Part shown: one piece after another, positions 8,922-15,767 of the stretch
Layout of the letters: the number at the start of each line of letters is the position of its first letter
Position numbering within the stretch: the stretch's first letter is position 1
Assembly: GCA_015056315.1 (NCBI GenBank)
Contig: SVGN01000030.1
Coordinates: forward strand, 1-32,600
Source: Clostridiales bacterium
Lineage (GTDB): Bacteria; Bacillota; Clostridia; Christensenellales; Aristaeellaceae
Direction: 5' to 3'
DNA length: 32,600 nt
The notes under the pieces: generated by a model
What the model saw: the letters and a program-made list of their open reading frames with translations, nothing else
What the model was told of the DNA's origin: nothing
Databases searched by the model: none
Translations under genes and position numbers: made by a program

Positions 8922-9866
8922 TCACATCAACAGCCCCAGACTTCTCAAGATCAGCACCCAGAAAAACACCGTGATCACCGAGAACGTGGTGGTGAACACC
9001 ACCTGTGCACCGGCCAGGTCGTCGTTGCCGCCCATCTGCTGGGCCATGGGGTAGCTGCTTACCGAGCAGGGGCTGGCGTAGACGGCGATCAGCGAAGCCA
9101 GCGCCACATCCCGGATGCCGATGAGGGCAGCGCCGGTCAGGAACACGCCCGGCACGAACACCAGGCGGCCCAGCACGCTCCAGGTGAGCAGCTTGGCGTT
9201 GGCCCTGGCCTTGCCGAAATCCAGCGATGCGCCCAGCACGAACAGGGCAAGGGGCGAGGAGATGTTGGCCAGCTTGCGCAGCGGCGTGTCGATCACCCCG
9301 GGCAGGCGTACGCCCAGCCGCCACAGAAGAAGCCCCGCCACCGTGGCAATGATCAGCGGGTTGGTGACCACGCCCCTCAGGATGCGCTTGGCATCGGGCT
9401 TCTGGTCGCTGCCGTTGATCATCAGGGCGATGGTGCTCATCACGTTGAATACCGGCACCACGATGGCCACCATCATGGCGGCGATGGATACATCCGCGCT
9501 GGGGTACATCATGTTCACCAGCGGGATGCCGAAGATGGCATAGTTGCTGCGGGCCACGCACTGGATGATCACGCCCCGGTCGCGGCGGGCCTTCACCAGC
9601 CTGGGCACCAGCAGGAACAGCACCGCAAAGCAGGTAAGCGTGGTAATGAGCGCATAGACCAGCGTGCGCACATCCACAGCCGCATCCCGGGGGGTATCGA
9701 TGATGTTGAAGGCCAGCAGCAGCGGCAAAAAGATCTTGAAAACGCAGCCGTTGATCTGCTTGGTGGCCTGTGCGTTCACCAGTCCGAAATGCCGCGCGGC
9801 AAAGCCCACGGCCATCATAATGAGCAGGGGCAGCACGGTGTTGACGGAGAAAAGCAGGTTTTCCAA
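8922..9866 (-). CDS. AEC-family transporter (auxin efflux carrier family permease)
   Basis: This 314-residue integral membrane protein has about ten hydrophobic segments in two five-helix halves, the plan of the AEC (Mem_trans, PF03547) family, which carries organic acids such as malate. Typical features are a first half ending in NYAIFGIPLVN and a second half with SPLALFVLGASLDF and an ASPCSVSSYPMAQQMG stretch. The start is a TTG at 9866 with GAGGTGAT just upstream; no ATG in frame fits. A promoter at 9902-9931 lies inside the 3' end of the preceding YhhN gene, so it may be transcribed alone or with the sugar genes. It ends in a strong terminator. The substrate is unknown; position downstream of the sugar genes allows, but does not show, export of an acid product. 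Confidence 0.88.
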   Translation of the reverse strand: MENLLFSVNTVLPLLIMMAVGFAARHFGLVNAQATKQINGCVFKIFLPLLLAFNIIDTPRDAAVDVRTLVYALITTLTCFAVLFLLVPRLVKARRDRGVIIQCVARSNYAIFGIPLVNMMYPSADVSIAAMMVAIVVPVFNVMSTIALMINGSDQKPDAKRILRGVVTNPLIIATVAGLLLWRLGVRLPGVIDTPLRKLANISSPLALFVLGASLDFGKARANAKLLTWSVLGRLVFVPGVFLTGAALIGIRDVALASLIAVYASPCSVSSYPMAQQMGGNDDLAGAQVVFTTTFSVITVFFWVLILRSLGLLM

Positions 9867-9901
9867 AGAAGATCACCTCGGTAGGAACAGTTTACCGCTG
9901 T

Positions 9902-9931
9902 ATTATAGCACAGTAAGGGTGCTGATACCAA
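9902..9931 (-). promoter_or_regulatory. Extended -10 promoter of the AEC transporter gene
   Basis: On the minus strand TTGGTA (9926-9931), 18 bases, then TATAAT (9902-9907) with TGC directly before it. The -10 overlaps the stop codon of the YhhN gene. The predicted start of transcription is about 30 bases before the TTG start codon. Confidence 0.6.
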
Positions 9932-10595
9932 GAAGAAACTGCGCCGTGTAGTAGATTCCAAGGCTGATGTACTGGTTGCGCACCGGGCGGGCGTTGAGCA
10001 TATTATCGCACAGGGTGATGTCGGAGAGCACGAACAGCAGCGCTCCTGCGGCGGCGCACCATGCCTGCGGGCTGCCAGCGGCAAGGGGCAGGGGCAGGGC
10101 AGCTGCCAGCAGGGCGGCAAGGGCGGCGGCATAGACGCACACACCGTAAAACAGCAGCCTGTCGGTGAAGCGCTTGCGCAGGCGCAGCAAAAGCCCCAGC
10201 AGCACAGCCAGCGCAGCCGCAAAGACCAGCAGGTGGATGCCGCCCGGGGGTTGAAGGCTCAGCAGCCCGGTCACGTAGCACAGATGCCCCAGCAGGAACA
10301 GCCCGCCCCCGGCGACGAAGTGAAGGCTCAGCACCACATCTCCCGCAAGGCAGAAGAGCAGACCGGCCAGCATCCAGCCCGGATAGGGAGAGCGCATCTC
10401 CAGGATCAAACACGACAGGGGAAACAGCGCAGCCATGGCTGTGGGCACACCCTTGAGCACCAGCGTGAAGGGCGTATCCTGCCCGTTTTTCATATGCCGG
10501 AAGCGGGTGGGCATAATGCTGCCCCAGACCACGAGCAGCAGGAAAACCGTCACCACCGGCAGCGGCAGGGGAGGATGGGTTCTTGCAAGGGACAT
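9903..10595 (-). CDS. YhhN-family membrane protein (lysoplasmalogenase-like)
   Basis: The 230-residue product has about eight transmembrane helices. It carries the family landmarks CLAGDVVLSLHF with FLLGHLCYV, and LFVLSDITLCDNML near the C-terminus. YhhN/TMEM86 proteins include lysoplasmalogenases, which cleave the vinyl-ether bond of lysoplasmalogens; many anaerobic Clostridia make plasmalogens, so the role fits, but activity is not shown. Two in-frame ATGs lie close together: the one at 10604 directly abuts AAGGAG, leaving no spacing, so the ATG at 10595 with nine bases spacing is preferred. A strong hairpin separates it from the upstream aldolase gene. Confidence 0.82.
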   Translation of the reverse strand: MSLARTHPPLPLPVVTVFLLLVVWGSIMPTRFRHMKNGQDTPFTLVLKGVPTAMAALFPLSCLILEMRSPYPGWMLAGLLFCLAGDVVLSLHFVAGGGLFLLGHLCYVTGLLSLQPPGGIHLLVFAAALAVLLGLLLRLRKRFTDRLLFYGVCVYAAALAALLAAALPLPLAAGSPQAWCAAAGALLFVLSDITLCDNMLNARPVRNQYISLGIYYTAQFLLGISTLTVL

Positions 10596-10637
10596 GGACA
10601 GCATCTCCTTTGGATGGGCAATGGGGCGGTCTGCAAA

Positions 10638-10669
10638 GCACACCGGCGGGATATCCACCGCCGGTGTGC
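10638..10669 (-). terminator. Strong intercistronic hairpin after the aldolase gene
   Basis: A perfect 12-base inverted repeat (GCACACCGGCGG at 10638-10649, CCGCCGGTGTGC at 10658-10669) with an eight-base loop lies just past the aldolase stop. The minus strand continues TTTGCAG, a weak U-tract. It could be a partial terminator or a 3'-end stabilising structure that lowers YhhN expression relative to the aldolase. Confidence 0.55.
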
Positions 10670-10681
10670 AGGTTTGCGCTG

Positions 10682-11539
10682 TTACGCCTTCCCCTCGGAG
10701 CCGAACAGCTTCATTTTCTTGATGGTCTCGGCCTTCACTGCTTCCACCTGCAGGTTCATCAGGTCGGTCATGGCGCATTTCTCCTGCTGTACGGCCTCCC
10801 GGATGGCTCTGGCACCGGCCACGTTGATATCGGTAAAGATATTCACCTTGGCAATGCCCCGGGCAATGGCGGTGCGGAAGTCCTCATCGCTGAGGCCGCT
10901 GCCGCCGTGGAGCACCAGCGGGGTCTCCGGGATGGCCTCCCGGATGGCGGTGATGCGCTCAAAATCCAGCTTGGGGGCAAAGCGGTAGGCCCCGTGGGCG
11001 GTGCCTACGGCAATGGCTAGGGCATCCACGTGGGTCTTTTCCACAAAATCCTTCGCCTGAATGGGGTCGGTGTAGAACGCGGAGGGATCCTGCATGGAGG
11101 GGTCGGTATCCATGCTGTCGTTGTCGCCCACATGGCCCAGCTCCGCTTCCACCGTGGCCCCGAAGGCATGGGCGATCCTGGTCAGCTCGCAGAGCTTGCG
11201 AACGTTTTCCTCGTAGGGGTCGGTGGAGCAGTCGTACATCAGGGAGGTGAAGCCCAGCTTCAATGCCTCCATGCATTTTTCAAAGGTGAGGCCGTGGTCG
11301 TAGTGGAGCACCATGGGCACATCGGTGCGCCTGGCCATGAAAAGCAGCGCATCCGCTACGCACTCCAGCGGGGAATAGGGCAGCAGGATCTCTGCCGTGC
11401 CCACGATCACCGGGCTGCGCAGGGCTTCGGCGGCCCCGATCACGCCCCGGGCCATCTCGGTGTTCAGGGCGTTGAACAGGCCCACCGCATAGCGTTCCTT
11501 CTGTGCCTTGGACAGAATGTGGCTGAAATTGACTAACAT
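10682..11539 (-). CDS. Class II fructose-bisphosphate aldolase family protein
   Basis: This zinc-dependent aldolase (285 residues, a usual length for the GatY/KbaY/FbaA group) cleaves a ketose phosphate into dihydroxyacetone phosphate and an aldehyde. Visible active-site elements are Asp81-His82 in LHYDHG, the EAELGHVG segment with Glu133, His182 in VGTAHG, His211 in VLHGGSGL, and Asn233 in KVNIFTD. The start at 11539 has AAGGAGAG eight bases upstream. The neighbouring genes (a PfkB kinase and a xylose-isomerase-like enzyme) point to a dedicated sugar pathway rather than glycolysis. The substrate could be fructose-bisphosphate, tagatose-bisphosphate or a ketose 1-phosphate; family membership alone cannot decide. 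Confidence 0.9.
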   Translation of the reverse strand: MLVNFSHILSKAQKERYAVGLFNALNTEMARGVIGAAEALRSPVIVGTAEILLPYSPLECVADALLFMARRTDVPMVLHYDHGLTFEKCMEALKLGFTSLMYDCSTDPYEENVRKLCELTRIAHAFGATVEAELGHVGDNDSMDTDPSMQDPSAFYTDPIQAKDFVEKTHVDALAIAVGTAHGAYRFAPKLDFERITAIREAIPETPLVLHGGSGLSDEDFRTAIARGIAKVNIFTDINVAGARAIREAVQQEKCAMTDLMNLQVEAVKAETIKKMKLFGSEGKA

Positions 11540-11672
11540 ATTGTGCTCTCCTTGTTGAAAATGATCCGGTGCGGCGGGAGGCTGCCTGCCCTGCCGCGCT
11601 TCGTTTCGGTGCAGCAACGGGGAACGGGTGCTTCGGCTGCTCTCGTTCTACCGAGTACCGACCGCAGCCTCC

Positions 11673-11776
11673 TTGCGCCGTGAAACGGCGCAAAGCCGGG
11701 TTTCCAAAGGGATGATATCCCTTTGGTGGGGTGCAGGGGCAAAGCCCCTGCCCCAGCTCATGGGCAAAGCCCCTGC
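11673..11776. repeat. Cluster of perfect palindromes between the PfkB and aldolase genes
   Basis: Three hairpins follow one another: TTGCGCCG/CGGCGCAA (11673-11693), CCAAAGGGAT/ATCCCTTTGG with a three-base loop (11704-11726), and GCAGGGGC-AAA-GCCCCTGC (11733-11751). A further GGGCAAAGCCC core follows at about 11762-11772. They fill most of the 247-base gap between two genes on the same strand and contain no coding frame with a start site. This resembles a REP/BIME-like intergenic element and may also influence mRNA processing. Confidence 0.65.
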
Positions 11777-11786
11777 TACAGCTCCG

Positions 11787-12914
11787 TTACACGCTCTCCC
11801 ACCCGGCTGCGATCCGCTCCCGCAGCTCGCTCAGGGGCCGCAGCCCGCTGAGGGCATCGTAGCTCTCCACGCAGCAGGCACCGGTGGCGGCAGCCAGCTG
11901 CACGCATTCGGCGGGCGGGCAGCCCTCCAGCATGGAGAGCAGGAAGGCAGCGATGCTGGTATCGCCTGCGCCGGTGCCGGAAAGCACCCGGCCCGGCTTG
12001 TAGCTCTTCTGGAAGAACCGCTGCTCCGCCCATGCGGCTGCATCCAGCCCGGCGCGGCGGCCAACGGCCTGCAATGCGCCTGCAGAGGCGGTGCGCAGGT
12101 ACATGCCCGGTGCGCCGCACTTCAGCAGCACAGCTTTGGCTCCCAGGCGCAGGCACTCCTCCGCCAGCGGGGCAATGTCCGTATCCGGCTCCAGCACCCG
12201 GGTGATCTCGTTCTCCCCGGCACGGGCCAGCCAGCTTTCGTAGCGGGGCCTGTCCAGCATGAAGCACAGCTCCTCGATGCTGGGCACGAAAAAGTCCACA
12301 TGGGGCAGCACATGGGCCAGCACGGTGCGCCAATCCAGCTGCCCGGCCTCGGTGGCCGGGTCTACGGCGGCCAGATCCAGCGAGGTGGAAAGCCCCAGCA
12401 GCTTGGCCCGCCGCAGAAGGGAGCACAGCTCCGCACCGCCGTTTTCGTACATGCGGCGCATCAGGGGCGGGTAGCCGAAGTGCAGGTGATCCGCTTCCTC
12501 CAGCATGCTTTCGGGAATATCGCGGGAGATAAAGGTGTTGTTCACACCGGGGTGGTGCAGAAAGATCCTGTCCACCCCCGGCGGAGCGATCACCACCGAG
12601 TAGGAGGTGGTGCCGCGGGGGTCGGTCAGGAGGCCGCCCTCTGCGCCGTATTTGCGCAGCCGATCCCGGATCATGGCACCGAAGGGGTCGTCGCCCACCT
12701 TGCCCGCCAGCCGTACCTCCGCCCCCAGCAGCTTCAGTGCAAGGCCGGTGTTGGCCACGCTGCCGCCGGTGTGGATATCCGCCGCCTCCACATTCGTCAG
12801 CTTTCCGGGCGACAGCGCCTCGGAAAACGTCATTTCCCGTTTGTGGGGAAATACAGGGGTAACATCGATGCAGATATGCCCCGCAGCGATGATGCGTTTG
12901 GTCTGTTCACTCAT
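11787..12914 (-). CDS. PfkB-family carbohydrate kinase (ribokinase/ketohexokinase-like)
   Basis: The 375-residue cytoplasmic kinase belongs to the ribokinase superfamily. The N-terminal substrate signature is GGSVANTGLALKLLG (50-64), followed by GKVGDDPFG. The C-terminal signature GTGAGDT (313-319) supplies the anion hole and the catalytic base Asp318. The protein is somewhat longer than the usual 300-330 residues, with additional sequence around 200-290. The start at 12914 has GGGAGGAG upstream. Its neighbours are a xylose-isomerase-like enzyme upstream and a class II aldolase downstream, so it probably phosphorylates the ketose made by the isomerase. The exact sugar and the phosphorylated carbon are not visible in the sequence. 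Confidence 0.87.
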   Translation of the reverse strand: MSEQTKRIIAAGHICIDVTPVFPHKREMTFSEALSPGKLTNVEAADIHTGGSVANTGLALKLLGAEVRLAGKVGDDPFGAMIRDRLRKYGAEGGLLTDPRGTTSYSVVIAPPGVDRIFLHHPGVNNTFISRDIPESMLEEADHLHFGYPPLMRRMYENGGAELCSLLRRAKLLGLSTSLDLAAVDPATEAGQLDWRTVLAHVLPHVDFFVPSIEELCFMLDRPRYESWLARAGENEITRVLEPDTDIAPLAEECLRLGAKAVLLKCGAPGMYLRTASAGALQAVGRRAGLDAAAWAEQRFFQKSYKPGRVLSGTGAGDTSIAAFLLSMLEGCPPAECVQLAAATGACCVESYDALSGLRPLSELRERIAAGWESV

Positions 12915-12943
12915 CTGTTTTTTCTCCTCCCGGGAGGGAACGG

Positions 12944-12975
12944 GCACGGCAGCGGTCAGAATACCGCTGCCGTGC
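12944..12975 (-). other. Perfect 13-base-pair hairpin between the isomerase and kinase genes
   Basis: GCACGGCAGCGGT (12944-12956) and ACCGCTGCCGTGC (12963-12975) form a 13-pair stem with a six-base loop. No U-tract follows on the minus strand, so it is unlikely to stop transcription fully. It probably protects the 3' end of the isomerase message or is a processing site. Confidence 0.5.
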
Positions 12976-12988
12976 TTTCGTGTATGGC

Positions 12989-14023
12989 TTATTCCAGCCC
13001 CATCAGCAGGCGCATGGTGTACATTTCCAGACCCTCGAAGTCTCTCTTGGCCACCAGCTCATCCCGCAGGGCATAGTCGAAGCGCTGGGCTTTTTCCTCC
13101 AGGGCTTTGAAGATGTTCAGGCTGTTTTCCAGGTGCTTGTAGCTGTCCTCCTGGGTGGTGGTGCGCATGGCTTTCACATCCAGGCCCACGTATTCGCCGT
13201 TTTTGCCGTAGCCGTTCTCCAGCAGCACCCGCACCTGGTTGAAGGCCACCCGCAGGTTCTCCACGCCGAAGGACTTGTCCTGGTCGAACTTGATGCCGTT
13301 CTGGTCGTTCAGGTGCACGGTAAAGAGCTTGTCAAAGGCCATCGCAAAGCCGATCTCGTGGGCGGGATCCAGACCCGCCAGCATGGCATGGGCGCTCTCC
13401 AGGTTGCCGCCCACGCGTTTCGGATCCTTCGTGGCGGCAGAGACCGCCAGCACATGGCCCATGGTGCCGCAGATGGAGCGGTCGATGGGCTCGTTGGGCT
13501 TGGGCTCGATGCAGATGCGGATGGTGGGGTCGTAATCCAGCATCTGGTCGATGGCGCTCACCAGCTGCCTGGTGGCCCATACCGGGCTCTTGCTCTCGGC
13601 ACAGAGGGTGCCCTCGCGGGCCAGCCAGAGCACGATCAGGTCGCAGCCCAGCTCCCGGGCGATGTCGATGGAGCGGAAGGAGCGCCACATGGCAAACTCC
13701 CGGTCCTCCTTGCGGGCAGACATATAGCCGCCGTCGATGGTGTGGGGATCCATCCACAGGCGGGGGGCAACGAACTCGGCCTTGAGGCCGTATTTGTCCA
13801 GCAGCGCCTTCACCTTGCGGGCTTCCTGTTTGATCTCTTCCTCGGTCAGATCGTTCATGTTCGGCACGGCATCGTCATCGTGGAACTGGATGGCGGAGAA
13901 GCCGATCTCCGCAAAGCGCTTGATCTTTTCCTCAAAGGAGATCTCATCACGGGTGGCGGGGCCGTAGGAATCTGCGCCGGAGTGAACGTTCCAGGGGCCG
14001 ACAGAGAATTTGAATTTGGACAT
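12989..14023 (-). CDS. Xylose isomerase-like sugar isomerase (TIM barrel)
   Basis: The 344-residue product aligns by eye with actinobacterial-type xylose isomerases: the N-terminal FSVGPWNVHSG, the catalytic FHDDD (His48, Asp51), IEPKPNEP with Glu173 and Lys175, NLESAH with Glu209 and His212, HLNDQNGIKFDQD with Asp240, Asp247 and Asp249, and LDVKAMR with Asp282. All metal ligands of the family can be placed. It is about 40 residues shorter than the usual 385-390, missing part of the C-terminal arm. The usual WGGREG is WLAREG here. The enzyme should interconvert an aldose and a ketose in the cytoplasm. The start at 14023 has GGGAGGAG and lies under a consensus-like promoter. No xylulokinase is nearby; a PfkB kinase and aldolase follow instead, so the substrate may not be xylose. 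Confidence 0.85.
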   Translation of the reverse strand: MSKFKFSVGPWNVHSGADSYGPATRDEISFEEKIKRFAEIGFSAIQFHDDDAVPNMNDLTEEEIKQEARKVKALLDKYGLKAEFVAPRLWMDPHTIDGGYMSARKEDREFAMWRSFRSIDIARELGCDLIVLWLAREGTLCAESKSPVWATRQLVSAIDQMLDYDPTIRICIEPKPNEPIDRSICGTMGHVLAVSAATKDPKRVGGNLESAHAMLAGLDPAHEIGFAMAFDKLFTVHLNDQNGIKFDQDKSFGVENLRVAFNQVRVLLENGYGKNGEYVGLDVKAMRTTTQEDSYKHLENSLNIFKALEEKAQRFDYALRDELVAKRDFEGLEMYTMRLLMGLE

Positions 14024-14099
14024 AGTGGGTCTCCTCCCTGCTTTGTTGTGGTGTTCGGTTGTTACGTTTGCGGATATCATCATACCGCCTGTTACCTCT

Positions 14100-14128
14100 A
14101 TTATAGTGGCAAACAGCAGCTTTTGCAA
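14100..14128 (-). promoter_or_regulatory. Sigma-A-like promoter of the isomerase-kinase-aldolase operon
   Basis: On the minus strand TTGCAA (14123-14128), 17 bases, then a perfect TATAAT (14100-14105). It leaves a leader of about 70 bases before the start codon at 14023, long enough for an operator. No clear LacI-type palindrome was seen in it. Confidence 0.75.
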
Positions 14129-14288
14129 GAGCGGTGCAGGCATCCGGCTCCCGCCCGTCGGCAGGAATTTGCCGCCCGGAGGGAGAAGTGTAACAGGGTC
14201 GTTATCCGTCATCATACCCGGCGGTGCGCCCCTCTGCTTTGCTTGCGGAACGGCGCATACCGCAGCCCGAAAGGAGCCATCATCCATC

Positions 14289-14735
14289 ATGCAGGACCGG
14301 AAAAAGACCCGCGCCGAAATGTGGCAGGCGCTCAAATTTACCCTGTTCTCCGCCAGCGCAGGCATCATCCAGCTGGGCAGCTTCGAGCTGTTCACCAAGG
14401 CCTTCGGCTGGACGTACCTGCCCGCCTACCTTACCTCGCTGGTGCTCAGCGTGCTGTGGAACTTTACCTTCAACCGCCGCTACACCTTCCGCAGCGATGC
14501 CAATGTGCCCCGGGCCATGGCGCTGGTGGCGCTGTTCTACGCAGTGTTCACGCCCCTGAGCAGCTGGTGGGGCAAGGCCCTGACCGATATCGGCTGGAAC
14601 GAGGATCTGGTCATGATCGGCACCATGCTCATCAACTTTGTTACCGAGTACCTGTACCAGAAATTCGTGGTCTACCGCGGCATGATCGATACCAACGATG
14701 TAGCCAGGCGCGCCAAGGAAAAAGAAAACGCCTGA
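14289..14735 (+). CDS. GtrA-like membrane protein
   Basis: The 148-residue protein has four predicted transmembrane helices and the GtrA family landmark NFTFNRRYTFRS between the second and third. GtrA-like proteins take part in moving lipid-linked sugars across, or synthesising glycans at, the cytoplasmic membrane. Start at 14289 (MQDRKK) is preceded by AAAGGAG at a long 12-base spacing; an earlier in-frame start would overlap the divergent promoter region. It is the first gene of a plus-strand group with a flippase-like protein 42 bases downstream, which supports a role in an envelope polymer. Confidence 0.85.
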   Translation: MQDRKKTRAEMWQALKFTLFSASAGIIQLGSFELFTKAFGWTYLPAYLTSLVLSVLWNFTFNRRYTFRSDANVPRAMALVALFYAVFTPLSSWWGKALTDIGWNEDLVMIGTMLINFVTEYLYQKFVVYRGMIDTNDVARRAKEKENA

Positions 14736-14777
14736 GAATAAAGGCCGCAGCACCGCAGCCGGAAAGGAGGCAGCCCC

Positions 14778-15767
14778 ATGAACGGAGCCACCCCACAAAA
14801 GAGCAGACCCAACTGGAAAAAGATCGTTACCATGGCGCTTTTTGTTGTGCTCATCGCGCTGCTGGCGTGGTATGTATGGCAGAACCGGGCGGATATGGCG
14901 CGCCTTCTGAGCCTGGATGCAGGCACGGTGGCGCTGCTTTTGCTGTTCGCCTTCTGCGGCTGTGTAATGAACTGCGTCTACCACCGCATCGTGCTGAGCA
15001 CCTTCCGGGTGCCCCTTTCGCTGGTGGACTGGATGGGCGTGGTGATGGTGGCCAACACCATGGCCTATGTGCTGCCGCTCAGGGCCGATCTGGTCTTCTC
15101 CGCCGCCTACTACAAAAAGGTGAAGGGGCTGGCCTATACCCGCAGCGTATCCATTGCGGCGGGCAATATCGTGTTCGGCGTAACGTTCTCGCTGCTGGAG
15201 ATCCTGGTGGCGCTCATCTGCTGCGGCCTGAAGGACGGGCTCTGGCCTCTGCCCCTGTGGCTGCTCACGATGGGCGGCCTTGTGTGCGTGGCGGTGTTCT
15301 GGGTGGTGGCGCTGGTGCTGGGCGAGAAGCCCCCGGCCTTTGTGCGCAAATACCGCATCCTGCGGGAGACGGTGGAGGGCTTCGTGCAGCTGCTGAAGGA
15401 TCGGCGCATGCTGCTGCAGGTGGTGGGCTGTCTTGCGGCCAACCATTGCTTCCACCTGCTTTTGTACATGGTGTGCTTCCACGCCGTGGGCATGGAGATC
15501 ACCATCTACGAGGCGCTTTTGTATAACCGCATGAGCTGGCTGAGCACCATACTGACCATCGTGCCGGGCAATATCGGCATCAAGGAAGCGGTGATGGGCA
15601 CCGTTACCGGGCTGATGGGCAGCCTGTTCCAGAACGGCGTGATGGTATCGCTCTTGCAGCGGGTGACCATCATGATCATCTACATCGTGTGCGGCACGGC
15701 CTTTGCGTGGCCGGTGTTCCGCAGAATGAAGCAGGCCGATGCGGCTGCGGAGGCAAACCATGAATGA
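14778..15767 (+). CDS. Flippase-like membrane protein (LPG synthase TM / UPF0104 family)
   Basis: The 329-residue product has about eight to nine hydrophobic segments and resembles the lysylphosphatidylglycerol synthase transmembrane region (AglD/MprF N-terminal type). Family-typical stretches are MAYVLPLRADLVFSAAYY in the first half and MSWLSTILTIVPGNIGIKEA near residues 255-275, where PGNIGIKEA is the most conserved part. There is no aminoacyl-transferase domain, so this is only the membrane half. Members are thought to flip lipids or lipid-linked sugars. GGAAAGGAGG lies directly before the ATG. The 3' end overlaps the start of uvrC by eight bases. Confidence 0.85.
   Translation: MNGATPQKSRPNWKKIVTMALFVVLIALLAWYVWQNRADMARLLSLDAGTVALLLLFAFCGCVMNCVYHRIVLSTFRVPLSLVDWMGVVMVANTMAYVLPLRADLVFSAAYYKKVKGLAYTRSVSIAAGNIVFGVTFSLLEILVALICCGLKDGLWPLPLWLLTMGGLVCVAVFWVVALVLGEKPPAFVRKYRILRETVEGFVQLLKDRRMLLQVVGCLAANHCFHLLLYMVCFHAVGMEITIYEALLYNRMSWLSTILTIVPGNIGIKEAVMGTVTGLMGSLFQNGVMVSLLQRVTIMIIYIVCGTAFAWPVFRRMKQADAAAEANHE

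Noticed and set aside
12980-15526. 848-codon open frame on the plus strand over the isomerase, GtrA-like and flippase-like genes
   Set aside because: It runs antisense to the isomerase and out of frame through two same-strand genes with good ribosome binding sites.
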